Shown here piece by piece: positions 9,219 to 19,925 of a DNA stretch of 64,000 nt; position 1 is the first letter of the stretch; each line of letters begins with the position of its first letter. The stretch comes from Parachlamydia sp. AcF125 (lineage in GTDB: Bacteria; Chlamydiota; Chlamydiia; Chlamydiales; Parachlamydiaceae). The position numbers were made by a program, and so were the translations under genes. Below the pieces are notes generated by a model. The model did no database searches. It had not been told where the DNA came from and saw nothing but the letters and a program-made list of their open reading frames with translations. The stretch covers positions 62,001 through 126,000 of the forward strand of contig NZ_JAEMUD010000005.1 in assembly GCF_018342475.1 (NCBI RefSeq). Direction: 5' to 3'.

Positions 9219-11792
9219 TTACTGTTGCTTGACAACAAAATTAAGGAGCTTATTTGGCACAAAAACAATTTTTACAATTTCGGCTCCATCAATATGGCGC
9301 TGGATGCCTGGTTCTCGTTTAGCCGCCTCAACAATTTGAGCTTCTGTTTGATCTTTGGGAAGTTCAAAGCGCCCACGCAATTTCCCATTCACTTGGACTA
9401 CATAGAGAACGGTAGAATCTTCTAAGTAGCGTTCCTCTGCTTGCGGGTAGGAAGCGTAGCTAAGAGGTTCTTTTATTCCTAGAATTTCCCAGATTTCTTC
9501 GGCTAAATGGGGGGCAAATGGGTATAAAGCTTGTGTAGCCATCTTTAAAACAGAAGCAGGATAGGCCTCCAATTTCGAAAAATTATTCACGAATTCCATC
9601 ATTTTTGCGATGGCTGTGTTGAATTGCATGGCAACGATATCTTCCTCTACCCCTTTGACAAGGCGGTGCCCTAATTTTAAAGCCTCTAGGCTATTTTCTG
9701 AGGTGAGTTTGAGAGATATGGCGAGGTCGTAAAAGCGAGAAAGGAAGCGTCTGCAACCTGAAACGGCATCCGTATTCCATACCTTTTCCTTTTCTAAAGG
9801 TCCCATAAACATTTCATACAGGCGCAATGAATCCGCGCCAAATTCTTCAATCACCTCATCCGGAGAAACGCCATTAAGTTTAGATTTTGACATTTTTTCG
9901 ATTTGGCTTCTTAGTTTTTCACCCGTCTTTTGGTGGATGTAAGCTCCATCCTGTTCTATCACCTCTTCAGGGGTTACATAGGCCCCTAAGCTATTCTGAT
10001 AGGAGCGGGCGGTAATCAAGCCCTGATTGCGCAAGGATTTGAAAGGTTCTGGTGTACTTAAAAAGCCACAATCGTAGAGAACTTTATGCCAAAAGCGCGA
10101 GTACAAAAGGTGTAAAACAGCATGTTCAACGCCTCCCACATATAAATCTACTGGCAGCCAATATTGCTCTGCTTCTTTGCTCCAAGCTTCCTGATCATTA
10201 TGGGGATCGCAAAAACGGATGTAATACCAGCAAGATCCAGCCCATTGAGGCATGGTATTGGTTTCTCGACGAGCCGCTTTTCCTGTTTTTACATCCGTAA
10301 TAAAAACCCATTCAGGAGCATTTGTAAGAGGGCTGCTACCATCGCTTGCCGGCTTATATTGGCTAATTTGGGGGGGACATAGGGGAAGCTCGTCTAAATC
10401 TAATGTCCGGAGGGTACCATCTTCAAAATGAAGAAGAGGAAAAGGCTCTCCCCAATAACGTTGCCGGGAGAATAGCCAATCTCGCAATTTAAAGCTGACA
10501 GTTCTGCGCCCTTTTTGGTGAGTTTCGAGCCAATTAGCTACGCTTTCTTTAGCTTGTTCTGTTGTTTGGCCGTTAATGGAAAAAATATTGGATTGGCTAT
10601 TCATGGCTGTTCCTGCGCCTGTCCAACATTTTTTACCGGCTGAGATGGCATGCCGGAGGTGCTCATGATCCCCATCTTCTTTGGTTAAATCTGGTTCGAT
10701 CACTTGTACGCAAGGTAGCCCATACTGCTGGGCAAATTCAAAATCCCTTTCATCATGGGAAGGGACTGCCATCACAGCGCCTGTTCCGTAATGGATCAAG
10801 ACGTAGTCTGCCATCCAAATTGGAATTTTTTGCTGGTTGATTGGATTGATGGCGTAAGCTCCTGTAAAAACACCGGTTTTATTTTTAGCTATCTCAGTAC
10901 GATCAAAGTCACTTTTTAAAGCCGTTTCTTTTTGGTATTGTTCAACAGATTGTCTCTGAGCGGTTGTGGTGATTTGGTTGATTAAAGGATGTTCAGGAGC
11001 TAAAACCAAATATGTCGCTCCAAATAGTGTGTGTGGGCAAGTGGTAAACACCGTAATTTTTTCTGCGGTGCCATCAATCAAAAATTCGACTTGTACGCCT
11101 TCACTTCTTCCAATCCAATTAGCTTGCAATTTTTTTAGCCCTTCAGGCCAGTCAAGGAGATCGAGATCTTGTAGCAGCCGCTCAGCATACGCCGTAATTT
11201 TGAGAACCCATTGCCTTAAAGGGCGTCTCTCTACCAGATGGCCGCCTTCTTTAGAGCGCCCGTTTTCAATCTCTTCATTTGCCAAAACGGTGCCTAGAGC
11301 CGGGCAAAAGTTGACAGACATTTCAGCTTCATAGGCCAATCCTTTTTCATAAAGCTTCGTGAAAATCCACTGTGTCCATTTATAATAGGAAGGATCGCTT
11401 GTGCTGATTTCTCGGTCCCAATCGTAGCTAAATCCAAGAGATTGAAGTTGCCGTTTGAAATTTTCCACGTTTTTTTTCGTGGTGACTGCAGGGTGTGTGC
11501 CAGTACGAATGGCGTATTGTTCAGCAGGAAGTCCGAAATTGTCCCAACCCATCGGGTGTAGCACATTAAAGCCTTTTTGCCGTTTATAGCGAGCTAGAAT
11601 GTCTGTCGCCGTGTATCCTTCTGGATGACCTACATGCAAGCCTGACCCTGAGGGATAAGGAAACATATCTAACACGTAATATTTCGGCTTTGTGCGATCA
11701 ATTTCAACTTTATATGTCTTATGATCGAGCCAATATTTCTGCCATTTTTTCTCAATTTGCTTGTGATCGTACTTTTGCATCTTTTTTTCCAT
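9219..11792 (-). CDS. leuS: Leucyl-tRNA synthetase
   Basis: Class I synthetase that charges tRNA-Leu in the cytoplasm. It has 857 residues, the normal bacterial length. The ATP-site motif HVGH is at residues 53-56 (GSGLHVGHPEGYT) and KMSKS at 633-637. The editing domain lies between them, with the family sequence GTGAVMAVPSHDERDFEFA, and the C-terminal anticodon-binding region and small domain are present. An in-frame ATG four codons downstream (MQKYDHK) is an equally possible start. It is transcribed away from rnr. Confidence 0.96.
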   Translation of the reverse strand: MEKKMQKYDHKQIEKKWQKYWLDHKTYKVEIDRTKPKYYVLDMFPYPSGSGLHVGHPEGYTATDILARYKRQKGFNVLHPMGWDNFGLPAEQYAIRTGTHPAVTTKKNVENFKRQLQSLGFSYDWDREISTSDPSYYKWTQWIFTKLYEKGLAYEAEMSVNFCPALGTVLANEEIENGRSKEGGHLVERRPLRQWVLKITAYAERLLQDLDLLDWPEGLKKLQANWIGRSEGVQVEFLIDGTAEKITVFTTCPHTLFGATYLVLAPEHPLINQITTTAQRQSVEQYQKETALKSDFDRTEIAKNKTGVFTGAYAINPINQQKIPIWMADYVLIHYGTGAVMAVPSHDERDFEFAQQYGLPCVQVIEPDLTKEDGDHEHLRHAISAGKKCWTGAGTAMNSQSNIFSINGQTTEQAKESVANWLETHQKGRRTVSFKLRDWLFSRQRYWGEPFPLLHFEDGTLRTLDLDELPLCPPQISQYKPASDGSSPLTNAPEWVFITDVKTGKAARRETNTMPQWAGSCWYYIRFCDPHNDQEAWSKEAEQYWLPVDLYVGGVEHAVLHLLYSRFWHKVLYDCGFLSTPEPFKSLRNQGLITARSYQNSLGAYVTPEEVIEQDGAYIHQKTGEKLRSQIEKMSKSKLNGVSPDEVIEEFGADSLRLYEMFMGPLEKEKVWNTDAVSGCRRFLSRFYDLAISLKLTSENSLEALKLGHRLVKGVEEDIVAMQFNTAIAKMMEFVNNFSKLEAYPASVLKMATQALYPFAPHLAEEIWEILGIKEPLSYASYPQAEERYLEDSTVLYVVQVNGKLRGRFELPKDQTEAQIVEAAKREPGIQRHIDGAEIVKIVFVPNKLLNFVVKQQ

Positions 11793-12163
11793 CTTATAAC
11801 TTCCGTAGAATGTTTTGACTTCAAGTGCAAGAAACCTGAAGCAAGGATTTCCTACGATTAAAAAATAATATTTGAAGGGGATGTGCCCGAAAAGTAACAG
11901 TTTAACGCCTTCTGAAGATTAAGAGCAAACTGATAAATTGCTGGCAAAAAAAGAGTTTTGGAAAATCCACAAGGGTAGCATTCGAGGATTTAGGCATAAT
12001 CTTCCCTAAAGGGGCTAGGTTGGCTATTCTTATACAAAAATTAGCATGAAGGTCGAAATAAATTTACCAGGAGTCCAGTTGAATTTTTAGTATATTCAAA
12101 CTAAAAATTATGTTAGAGTGAAAGAGTTTGATTAATTAAACCTTTACCTATTTTTAAATTCCC
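11793..12163. other. Divergent promoter region between leuS and rnr
   Basis: 371 bases without a gene between two divergently transcribed genes, so promoters in both directions are expected here. Apart from the palindrome at 12082-12109 I see no convincing feature and no hidden reading frame. Confidence 0.5.
12082..12109. repeat. Perfect 10-base inverted repeat upstream of rnr
   Basis: AATTTTTAGT and ACTAAAAATT are separated by eight bases, about 55 bases before the rnr start codon. It could be an operator or an RNA hairpin in the leader. It is all A/T except one pair in each arm, so chance is possible. Confidence 0.4.
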
Positions 12164-14482
12164 ATGACAAAAAAAGTTTCGATTGGCGAGCAAAAAGCTG
12201 CATCCCTTCCTTTTAAAAAGCCCAAAAAACCTAAAAAAGAGGAAAAGTTGTTTCAAAATTTCCTTAAAATTGTGGAGCAGTTTATTGGAGGAAAGTCCTT
12301 TTCTCCAGCAACCTTTTCCGAGCTCGTTCAGAAGCTGCAAATTCCACCCAAACATACGGAGATCTTCGAAGAGGTTTTAAGTGAGCTTGTAGCCCAAGGT
12401 ATCGTTCGGCTTTCTCGGGGAAAGTATATCGCTCAAAAGTCTCAGGTAGAGGTGATTACAGGGGTCATTCATATGCACCCTCGCGGCTTTGGCTTTGTGC
12501 GACCAGATGATCCTTCTACTTGTGATCAAGATGTTTTTATCCCCCGTCCTTACACACAAAATGCTGTAGATGGCGATAAGGTAGAGGTGACGATTGATAC
12601 CCTGGCTTTTTCTGAGAAAGGTCCTGAAGGAAAAGTTGTAGGCATTGTAGAGCGGGGTAGAACCCATATTGCAGGAATTATTAAGGCTGTCTACCCAAAT
12701 GGAGCTGTTTATGCTTATGTGCCCTTGCTGGGAACCTCTCAACAAGTTGCCGTTCAGCCGTTGGAGGGGCAACCTTTACATGTGGGGGATCGGATCATCA
12801 TGGAGGTGATCGACTGGGGGGATAAACGAAATGAGGCGGTTTGCCGCATGTCCCATTATTTAGGGCACATTTCAGATCCCAGTTGCGATATTCCAGCTGC
12901 GATTGAAGAGTATGAGTTGCGGGCAGATTTTCCTTCAAAAGCTGTGGTAGAAGCGAAAAATTTTGGAAAAATTGTTTTGAAAAAAGACCTTGTAGGTAGA
13001 GAGGATTTAAGAGATTTAGAGTGTTTTACAATTGATCCTGATACAGCTAAGGATTATGATGATGCTTTAAGTCTTTCCCAAGATGCACAAGGGCACTTCC
13101 ATCTCGGGGTGCATATTGCGGATGTTTCGCACTATGTACGACCTGGCTCTGCCTTGGACCTTGAAGCAAGCCGCCGGGGAAATTCAACCTATTTTCCAGG
13201 CTTTTGTCTTCCCATGCTCCCCCATGAATTATCTAGCCATTTATGTAGCCTAAGGGCCAACGTGAAGCGCTTGACAGTTTCTGTGCATATGCATTTAGAT
13301 CCGGAGGGAAATATGCTCGATTACCGCATTTCTCGCTCCGTGATTAAAAGTAAAAAACGCATGACTTATCGGGAAGCTAAGCAAATTTTAGATGGCCAGA
13401 AAAAAAGCCGGTTTAAGCCCACCTTACAACTTATGGTAGAGCTTTGCTATAAACTTAAGCAAAAGCGATACGAAAGGGGAAGTATTGAATTTGCGATGCC
13501 TGATCTGGTAGTACAAGTCAATGAAAGAGGAGTTCCATTAGGACTAGATACCATTGTTTACGATATCACGCATCAGCTGGTAGAAGAGTTTATGCTAAAA
13601 GCGAACGAAGTGATTGCGACGCATCTTTATCAGGAAGGCAAAAATCTCCCTTATCGTATTCACGATGTCCCTGCTGCAGAAAATATGCGAGATTTTTCTC
13701 TGCTAGCAAGCGCCTTTGGCTTTCACCTATCTGAAGCTCCGACTCCAGCAGAATTGCAAAAGCTATTTGATGAGGCTTTAGATACGCCATATGGACAGTA
13801 TTTGGCCACTGCTTACATTCGCAGAATGCGTTTAGCAATTTATTCCTCAGAAAATGTGGGGCACTATGGGTTGGGATTAACGCATTATTGCCATTTTACC
13901 AGCCCCATTCGCCGTTATATCGATTTGGTGATCCATCGCCTTTTATTTGGGTTTGAGGTGGAACTTCCCTATCTTGAGAGGATAGCTTCCGAATGTTCCG
14001 AACAAGAAAGGTTAAGTGCTAAAGCAGAAGGGAGCGTAGTTTTATTAAAAAAATATAGGCTCCTTCAAGAAATTAAGCAGCAGGATCCTTATAAGCAATA
14101 TGAAGCTGTGATTACCCGAGTGAAAAATTTTGGATTTTTCTTTGAAGTGCTTGATTTTATGCTTGAAGGGTTTTTGCACGTCTCCGAAATTGGGAATGAT
14201 TACTATGTGTATGAGGACTCTTCTTTAAGCCTGCAAGGTACACGCACTGGGCAAGCCTTTACTTCCGGCACAAAAATTTCTGTCATCTTGAAAGAGATCG
14301 ATTTTATCACGTTGGAAAGCCAGTGGCATTTTGTCACATCTGAGCGAACGGTAAAAAATTCTCCCCAGACTAAACAAAAGAAAAAGGGTGAAAATCTCAT
14401 ACGACGAAAAAAGAAGCTTGTAGGGAAAAATAAGCCTCTTAAATCCCGGATAAAAAGCCGCTTGCGCAAAAGAAAAAAATAA
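12164..14482 (+). CDS. rnr: Ribonuclease R
   Basis: Processive 3'-5' exoribonuclease for structured RNA and mRNA turnover. The 772 residues show an N-terminal winged-helix region, cold-shock domains (FGFVRPDDPS near residue 110), the RNB catalytic domain and a C-terminal S1 domain (YEAVITRVKNFGFFFEV). The catalytic aspartates are visible in DPDTAKDYDDAL (D291, D297, D299, D300). Both ends are very lysine-rich (KKPKKPKKEEK at the start, RKKKLVGKNK at the end), which fits RNA or ribosome binding. It is the first gene of a tight plus-strand run; xseA begins five bases after its stop. Confidence 0.96.
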   Translation: MTKKVSIGEQKAASLPFKKPKKPKKEEKLFQNFLKIVEQFIGGKSFSPATFSELVQKLQIPPKHTEIFEEVLSELVAQGIVRLSRGKYIAQKSQVEVITGVIHMHPRGFGFVRPDDPSTCDQDVFIPRPYTQNAVDGDKVEVTIDTLAFSEKGPEGKVVGIVERGRTHIAGIIKAVYPNGAVYAYVPLLGTSQQVAVQPLEGQPLHVGDRIIMEVIDWGDKRNEAVCRMSHYLGHISDPSCDIPAAIEEYELRADFPSKAVVEAKNFGKIVLKKDLVGREDLRDLECFTIDPDTAKDYDDALSLSQDAQGHFHLGVHIADVSHYVRPGSALDLEASRRGNSTYFPGFCLPMLPHELSSHLCSLRANVKRLTVSVHMHLDPEGNMLDYRISRSVIKSKKRMTYREAKQILDGQKKSRFKPTLQLMVELCYKLKQKRYERGSIEFAMPDLVVQVNERGVPLGLDTIVYDITHQLVEEFMLKANEVIATHLYQEGKNLPYRIHDVPAAENMRDFSLLASAFGFHLSEAPTPAELQKLFDEALDTPYGQYLATAYIRRMRLAIYSSENVGHYGLGLTHYCHFTSPIRRYIDLVIHRLLFGFEVELPYLERIASECSEQERLSAKAEGSVVLLKKYRLLQEIKQQDPYKQYEAVITRVKNFGFFFEVLDFMLEGFLHVSEIGNDYYVYEDSSLSLQGTRTGQAFTSGTKISVILKEIDFITLESQWHFVTSERTVKNSPQTKQKKKGENLIRRKKKLVGKNKPLKSRIKSRLRKRKK

Positions 14483-14487
14483 CGACC

Positions 14488-15903
14488 ATGCCGCATGAAA
14501 TTCCGATTTTAACTGTTTCACAATTAACTACTGCAATTAAGCATAGCTTGGAATCTACCTTTTCTCTTGTTTGGTTACAAGGCGAAGTAAGCAATTGCAA
14601 GCTTCAATCCTCTGGTCATATTTATTTTTCTTTAAAAGATGCTTATGCACAAGTCGCAGCTGTGATGTTTCGTGGCGATGCTTCCAACTTAAAAATGTTG
14701 CCAAAAGACGGGGATCAGGTGATCGTGCAGGGGCAACTCAATGTTTACCCTCCCACCGGAAAATACCAGATTGTAGTTCGAGAGTTGCGGTTAGCGGGCC
14801 TCGGGGAGATGTTGCTTAAGCTAGAAGAGCTAAAAGTTAAGCTGCATCACAGAGGGTGGTTTAAAGCCGAGCATAAAAAAATCCTTCCCAAATTTCCTAA
14901 GAAAATAGGGGTTGTTACCAGTCCTACAGGGGCTGTTATTCAAGATATTTTAAACATTTTGACGCGTAGAGCGGTAGGCTTTCATCTCATCTTGAATCCA
15001 GTCAAAGTGCAGGGGCCGGGGGCCGCTCAAGAAATCGCTAAAGCTATCCAAGATTTCAATACATTTAGTCTGGTTGATGTGATGATTGTAGGTCGAGGAG
15101 GAGGAAGTATTGAAGATTTATGGGCATTTAATGAAGAAATCGTTGCTGAAGCAATCTTTAATAGCAAAATTCCTGTGATTTCTGCCGTGGGGCACGAAAC
15201 GGATCATTGTATTGCTGACTACGTGGCTGATGTAAGGGCACCCACTCCCTCAGCTGCTGCCGAAATTGTGATTGCTGAAAATGCTCAACAACTGCATCAC
15301 TTTCACCAGATTTCGCGTCGTCTCGACCATAGTATTAAACAGACCCTTCTCCATCACCGACTTTGCTTAAAAACTATTTTAAGACAGCCGCTTCTAACAA
15401 GTCCTTATGCGATTTTGGGGGATTGGATGCAGAAGGTCGATGAAGTTCGCCAGGAAATAGAGCTGTCGATTTTGCGCTTTTTTAAACAATCCCGTTCAAT
15501 TTTGGAATCGAGGGAAAAGATTTTACAAACATTAAAACCCTCGATGCAAATTTTTCACCTTAGGGAAAAAATTCTGCATTTGCAAAAGGCGTTAGATGCT
15601 TCCATGTTGCAACAACTCAGTGAACGGCGGAGAGCTGTTTACTTAAACCAAGAAAAAATTTTCATGGATCAAAGGTGGAAAGTTAAGTTAGAACATTTAC
15701 GTGAGCTTTTAAAAAATAAAGAAGAGGCGTTAAAATTGATAAATCCCCGAAATTTATTAACAAAAGGGTATACTATTCTCTTTTCGGAAAAAGATCAATC
15801 CGTTATAAGCTCAGTACGTATGTTGAAAAAAGATCAGAAAATACGCATGCTATTCTCTGATGGTGAAGCTCTTGCGCAAATAAACGAAATATGGTCAAAA
15901 TAG
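14488..15903 (+). CDS. xseA: Exodeoxyribonuclease VII large subunit
   Basis: Catalytic subunit of ExoVII, which degrades single-stranded DNA from either end. The 471-residue protein opens with an OB fold (WLQGEVSNCKLQSSGHIYFSLKD). The nuclease domain follows with family motifs KKIGVVTSPTGAVIQD, VGRGGGSIEDLWAFN and VGHETDHCIADYVADVRAPTPSAAAE, and then a long coiled-coil region to about residue 430 and the final GYTILF segment. It is followed ten bases later by xseB, its small subunit. Confidence 0.96.
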   Translation: MPHEIPILTVSQLTTAIKHSLESTFSLVWLQGEVSNCKLQSSGHIYFSLKDAYAQVAAVMFRGDASNLKMLPKDGDQVIVQGQLNVYPPTGKYQIVVRELRLAGLGEMLLKLEELKVKLHHRGWFKAEHKKILPKFPKKIGVVTSPTGAVIQDILNILTRRAVGFHLILNPVKVQGPGAAQEIAKAIQDFNTFSLVDVMIVGRGGGSIEDLWAFNEEIVAEAIFNSKIPVISAVGHETDHCIADYVADVRAPTPSAAAEIVIAENAQQLHHFHQISRRLDHSIKQTLLHHRLCLKTILRQPLLTSPYAILGDWMQKVDEVRQEIELSILRFFKQSRSILESREKILQTLKPSMQIFHLREKILHLQKALDASMLQQLSERRRAVYLNQEKIFMDQRWKVKLEHLRELLKNKEEALKLINPRNLLTKGYTILFSEKDQSVISSVRMLKKDQKIRMLFSDGEALAQINEIWSK

Positions 15904-15912
15904 TTAGTTGCT

Positions 15913-16221
15913 GTGGAAAAAGAAATCAAGTCCGATAACCAAGAGAAGAATTTTGAAGCGGCGTTTGCACGTTTGGAAGAAATTCTCGAAAAGATGAATT
16001 CAGGGGCTGTTAGCTTAGACGAATCTTTGCTTTTATATGAAGAAGCCGATCGCTTAATCACCTCTTGCGCGAAAAGATTAAACGATGCTGAGCGGCGCAT
16101 CGAAATCTTAATTAAAAATCGACAAGGAGATCTGTCGCTCGATCCACAGCAAAATCCTAAAGTGCAAAATTTTTCCGATTTGGGAAATAGCCATTCAACA
16201 ACAAAATTAATGAGTCCTTAA
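15913..16221 (+). CDS. xseB: Exodeoxyribonuclease VII small subunit
   Basis: Small helical subunit that binds the coiled coil of XseA. The family signature is clear: [18 protein letters not shown] followed by [16 protein letters not shown]. It has 102 residues, longer than the usual 70-90, because of an unconserved polar tail after about residue 75. Translation starts at GTG 15913. Its TAA stop overlaps the dxs start codon by one base, indicating translational coupling. Confidence 0.92.
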   Translation: MEKEIKSDNQEKNFEAAFARLEEILEKMNSGAVSLDESLLLYEEADRLITSCAKRLNDAERRIEILIKNRQGDLSLDPQQNPKVQNFSDLGNSHSTTKLMSP

Positions 16222-18149
16222 TGAGCTTCCCTATTCTTTCTGAAATTCAAAGCCCCGATGCTATTAAGCGTCTTTCTCTCGCTGAGCTTAATGCGCTTGC
16301 TTCTGAAATACGGCAAAAAATTATAGAAGTTCTTTCGATTAACGGCGGGCATTTAGCTTCAAATTTAGGCGTTGTCGAATTGACAATTGCTTTGCATGCT
16401 GTTTTTAACTCTCCGCATGATAAATTTATTTGGGATGTTAGCCATCAAACGTATGTGCATAAATTATTGACTGGAAGACAAGAGAATTTTCACACTATCC
16501 GGCAATATAAAGGCCTGTGCGGTTTTAGCCATCCAAAGGAATCCCCTTATGATCATTTTCATGCTGGGCATGCTGGCACAGCTCTTTCTTTAGGACTAGG
16601 AGTAGCTAAGAGTCGAGATTTACAACAAAAAGAGGAGTATGTTGTCCCCATTATTGGCGATGCTACGTTGACTTGTGGGATGGCTTTAGAAGCCCTTAAT
16701 AATATCACCCGAAATTTAAAGCGCTTTATTGTGATTTTAAATGACAATAATATGTCGATTTCAAAAAATGTAGGAGCGATTACGCAGATCTTAAGTCGAC
16801 TTTTGAGCAATCCTACTACCAACAAACTCTATCAAGAGATCGACACGATTGTTTCTAAAATTCCAAGTTACGGGGCTACCCTTTCTAAGCATGGGCATAA
16901 AATTACAGAATCGCTAAAGAATCTGGTGAGCCCGGCTGCCTTTTTTGAGCAATACGAACTTTCTTACATTGGGCCAATCGATGGACATGATATTAAAAAA
17001 TTGATAGACGTTTTCGAGGGGCTAAAAACTTCCCAATGGCCAGTTGTGGTCCACGTTTTGACGAAAAAAGGCCAAGGAATGGAAGAAGCGATTAGAAATC
17101 CAGTGTCTTATCACGGTGCAAAGCCTTTTTGTTTAGACACTGGCAAATTTCATCCCGCCACCTCCTCTAAGCCCACTTTTCCTCATATATTTGGTTCCCA
17201 CCTTTTAAAAATGGCAGAAGAGGATCCGTCAATTGTCGCCGTTACACCCGCCATGCTGGCAGGATCTTGTTTGGATAAATTTTTAGAAAGATTTCCAGAT
17301 AGGTGTTACGATGTGGGAATTGCTGAAGCTCATGCGGTGACTTTTAGCGGAGGCTTAGCCTATGGTGGAAAGCTAAAAGTGGTTTGTTCGATTTACGCTA
17401 CTTTTTTACAGCGCGGTTTGGATAACCTTTTTCATGATATTTGCTTACAGGAACTCCCGGTAGTTTTTGCCATCGATCGCGCTGGAATTTCAGGGCCTGA
17501 TGGCTCCACCCATCATGGGGTGTACGATATTTCTTTTCTAAATGCGATGCCAAATATGGTGATTGCGCAGCCAAGAAATGGAAATGTCTTGAAAGAACTT
17601 TTGGAGTCTGCTTTCTCTTGGGGGCGTCCTGCAGCTATCCGTTATCCCAATATGGCTGCAGACGTATCAGATAAGCCTTTGAAATATCGTGAGTTGGGAA
17701 AAGGCGAGGTTATTGCAGCAGGAGGGGAGATTTTAATTGTGGCACTTGGCCATATGAACCAAACGGCTTTAGGTGTAAGAGAGATTTTAAAAACCGTGGG
17801 AATCACCGCAACCGTTTTCGATCCCGTGTTTGTCAAGCCACTAGATTCAGAGCTTTTATGTAGTTTACTGGCTAAACATAACCGTCTCGTCACAATCGAA
17901 GAGCATTCGGCTGTTTCAGGCTTAGGCTCTATTTTGAACCATTTCCTTATGGCCAATGGCTATAACCATGTTCAAGTGCTAAATTTTGGGATTCCGGAAG
18001 CCTTTCTGGATCACGGCAGCCATGCGGATATGATTAAAGAAGTGGGTTTAACGGCACCCCAAATTGCAGAAAGCGTTATCACCCAATTCTCTCTCAAAAA
18101 AACCGAGTATTCGGAATTAGCTGAAACAAGCTTCACGAGGAAGAATTAA
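16221..18149 (+). CDS. dxs: 1-deoxy-D-xylulose-5-phosphate synthase
   Basis: Thiamine-diphosphate enzyme that condenses pyruvate and glyceraldehyde-3-phosphate in the first step of the MEP isoprenoid pathway. Normal length (642). Visible motifs are [14 protein letters not shown], the ThDP/Mg motif [16 protein letters not shown] with NDNNMSIS, the catalytic-glutamate region [16 protein letters not shown], and the pyrimidine domain [19 protein letters not shown]. The usual GDG of the ThDP motif reads GDA here, which is also seen in some Dxs. Its products would supply the side chain of menaquinone and undecaprenol for the wall genes in the window. Confidence 0.95.
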   Translation: MSFPILSEIQSPDAIKRLSLAELNALASEIRQKIIEVLSINGGHLASNLGVVELTIALHAVFNSPHDKFIWDVSHQTYVHKLLTGRQENFHTIRQYKGLCGFSHPKESPYDHFHAGHAGTALSLGLGVAKSRDLQQKEEYVVPIIGDATLTCGMALEALNNITRNLKRFIVILNDNNMSISKNVGAITQILSRLLSNPTTNKLYQEIDTIVSKIPSYGATLSKHGHKITESLKNLVSPAAFFEQYELSYIGPIDGHDIKKLIDVFEGLKTSQWPVVVHVLTKKGQGMEEAIRNPVSYHGAKPFCLDTGKFHPATSSKPTFPHIFGSHLLKMAEEDPSIVAVTPAMLAGSCLDKFLERFPDRCYDVGIAEAHAVTFSGGLAYGGKLKVVCSIYATFLQRGLDNLFHDICLQELPVVFAIDRAGISGPDGSTHHGVYDISFLNAMPNMVIAQPRNGNVLKELLESAFSWGRPAAIRYPNMAADVSDKPLKYRELGKGEVIAAGGEILIVALGHMNQTALGVREILKTVGITATVFDPVFVKPLDSELLCSLLAKHNRLVTIEEHSAVSGLGSILNHFLMANGYNHVQVLNFGIPEAFLDHGSHADMIKEVGLTAPQIAESVITQFSLKKTEYSELAETSFTRKN

Positions 18150-18207
18150 CCAACTTGAGATATAGGGCAGGGCTGAGAGTGTTCGCTAGTTAACAAAGAG
18201 AGGCTAT

Positions 18208-19050
18208 ATGCATATTGCATTGTTTCCAAATACGGCAAAAAAACATTCTAAAGACATTGCAATTAGCATTCGCGAATACTTAACGGCTCAGGGCGTTTTT
18301 ACCATCACCCCAGATGAGGTTGCGGAGGAGATAGGGGCTATTCCCTTATCAAGTATCAACCCGGAAAGGATCGACTTCATTATTTCATTGGGTGGCGATG
18401 GGACCATTTTGCGGCAAATGCACCGGTACCCCCATTTGATAGCTCCTATTGTAGGAATCAATTTGGGAAGCTTAGGATTTATGGCAGACATTCTTGTGAC
18501 AGAAATTTATCCGAGCTTGCAAGAGATTCTCAAAGGAAACTATCAAATCCAGGAACGGATTATGATGCAAGGGCAATCCATGCACCATGAAGTGTGTTTT
18601 GCTGTCAATGAAATTGTCGTGCACCGCGCCCAAAATCCAGGGCTTATTGACATCGGGGTTCACGTCAATGGGCTGTATCTCAACACCTTCTCAGCAGACG
18701 GATTAATTTTATCTACCCCTAGCGGCTCTACCGCTTATTCCTTAGCAGCAGGAGGCCCTATTTTAACCCCAGATTTGAATGCCTTTGTTTTGACTCCTAT
18801 CTGTCCCCATACGATTTCGAATCGGCCCATTGTGTTGGCTTCTAATCGGGATATTCAAGTTCAATATCTAAGTGAATACGCACCAGTTGAGATTATTTTC
18901 GATGGTTTCACTCGTTTTACCATGGCGACAGGAGAAGCGTTACATGTCAGTTTATCTCCTCGGCTTTTTCGCTTAGTTTGTTTGCGAAATCACGATTACT
19001 TTTCTACTTTGCGAACTAAGCTCGGTTGGGCTGGTAAATTAAAAGCTTGA
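18208..19050 (+). CDS. nadK: NAD kinase
   Basis: Phosphorylates NAD to NADP. Family motifs are GGDGT at residues 62-66, the NE/D-type region FAVNEIVVHRA, and the glycine-rich LSTPSGSTAYSLAAGGPI loop. The 280-residue length is typical. The start ATG 18208 follows GAGAGG. It is 58 bases after dxs and probably the last gene of the rnr-xseA-xseB-dxs run. Confidence 0.94.
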   Translation: MHIALFPNTAKKHSKDIAISIREYLTAQGVFTITPDEVAEEIGAIPLSSINPERIDFIISLGGDGTILRQMHRYPHLIAPIVGINLGSLGFMADILVTEIYPSLQEILKGNYQIQERIMMQGQSMHHEVCFAVNEIVVHRAQNPGLIDIGVHVNGLYLNTFSADGLILSTPSGSTAYSLAAGGPILTPDLNAFVLTPICPHTISNRPIVLASNRDIQVQYLSEYAPVEIIFDGFTRFTMATGEALHVSLSPRLFRLVCLRNHDYFSTLRTKLGWAGKLKA

Positions 19051-19407
19051 TTCTGTAAGGCTTTCTTCCATTTAGGTCTGCCAGAGTTAGCAAACCGCCT
19101 CTAAAATCAACGTGCTTGTCTTTAAGAAACTTAAAAATTTGTTTAGGCTAAAATGAAAACTAAAAAAAGACTTTTTAACTAGCTGGAAGCCATCTCCTTA
19201 AGAAATTGTTAAAAATAAAATTTTACGATTTTGGAAAATTATTGTGGCAGAATTAATGCGTAACTCGTATTTAAAAGAGATAAAACCTTTCTTATTGGTC
19301 AGTCATAGCCGGTAAACTTTCAAGGGCACTGAGCAAAATTGATCGAGAAGGGAAGAAAGAGGATAATGCATTTTATCGAGCTCAAACTCTAACTTAAGGA
19401 GAGTCGT
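19051..19407. other. Leader region of the cysteine-rich protein genes
   Basis: 357 bases with no gene. It must contain the promoter of the first lipoprotein gene, but the A/T-rich sequence offers several weak -10-like boxes and none with a convincing -35 partner. Confidence 0.45.
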
Positions 19408-19599
19408 ATGAAGAAAAAAATTGCCTCAGCATTCGCTTTAGGCTTAACAGCGTTTGCTTTGACAAGCTGTAGCTGTTACAGCGATCCTTGCAGTGACCCT
19501 TGTCCAAAGCCCTGCTATACCCGTCCAGAATCTCCAAAACCATGCTGCCCACGACCAGTGCCAAGAGCTTGCCCAGCACCGGGTGAAAATGCTTATTAA
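19408..19599 (+). CDS. omcA: Small cysteine-rich lipoprotein, OmcA-like (copy 1)
   Basis: A 63-residue secreted lipoprotein. It has a lysine-rich start (MKKKIA), a hydrophobic stretch and the lipobox LTSC, giving a mature protein that begins with a lipid-modified cysteine. The mature part is about 40 residues and carries about eight further cysteines plus many prolines (DPCSDPCPKPCYT). In Chlamydia, OmcA is such a lipoprotein encoded just before omcB, and it is disulfide cross-linked in the infectious form's outer envelope. The strong AAGGAG ribosome site is at 19396-19401. The match rests on layout and composition, since the mature sequences are not alignable by eye. Confidence 0.8.
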   Translation: MKKKIASAFALGLTAFALTSCSCYSDPCSDPCPKPCYTRPESPKPCCPRPVPRACPAPGENAY

Positions 19600-19721
19600 T
19601 CTTTTATGTGGTAGCCATGCCCATTTTTAGCATGTTATTGATAAATGTTGTCAAATAATTTTTCGCAAGAGATGAGGAACTTCTAGTTCTTTAAAGAAAA
19701 TTTCAAGCCTTAGGAGACAGT

Positions 19722-19925
19722 ATGAAAAAATTATTAACTTCTCTTTTAGCATCAGGAATTGCAGCTATAGCTTTAACAAGTTGTTTCTGTGACTATAATT
19801 CTTGCTGTGATTCTTATCCAAGCGATAATTACCGTCCATGCCCTGTGCCAAAAGGAAATGTGGATTCCCCACGTCCTCATATTTGGGATAATAGCTGTGG
19901 CAATTCAAGTAATTACGAATATTAA
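19722..19925 (+). CDS. Small cysteine-rich lipoprotein, OmcA-like (copy 2)
   Basis: A second small lipoprotein (67 residues) with nearly the same signal peptide plan (MKKLLTS ... IALTSC) and another cysteine-rich mature part (CFCDYNSCCDSYPSD). The C-terminal half has fewer cysteines and is rich in N, S and Y. TAGGAGA precedes the start. It sits between copy 1 and omcB on the same strand, which suggests a tandem duplication that has diverged. It is probably a second cross-linked component of the cysteine-rich envelope, though this is inferred from position and composition only. Confidence 0.72.
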   Translation: MKKLLTSLLASGIAAIALTSCFCDYNSCCDSYPSDNYRPCPVPKGNVDSPRPHIWDNSCGNSSNYEY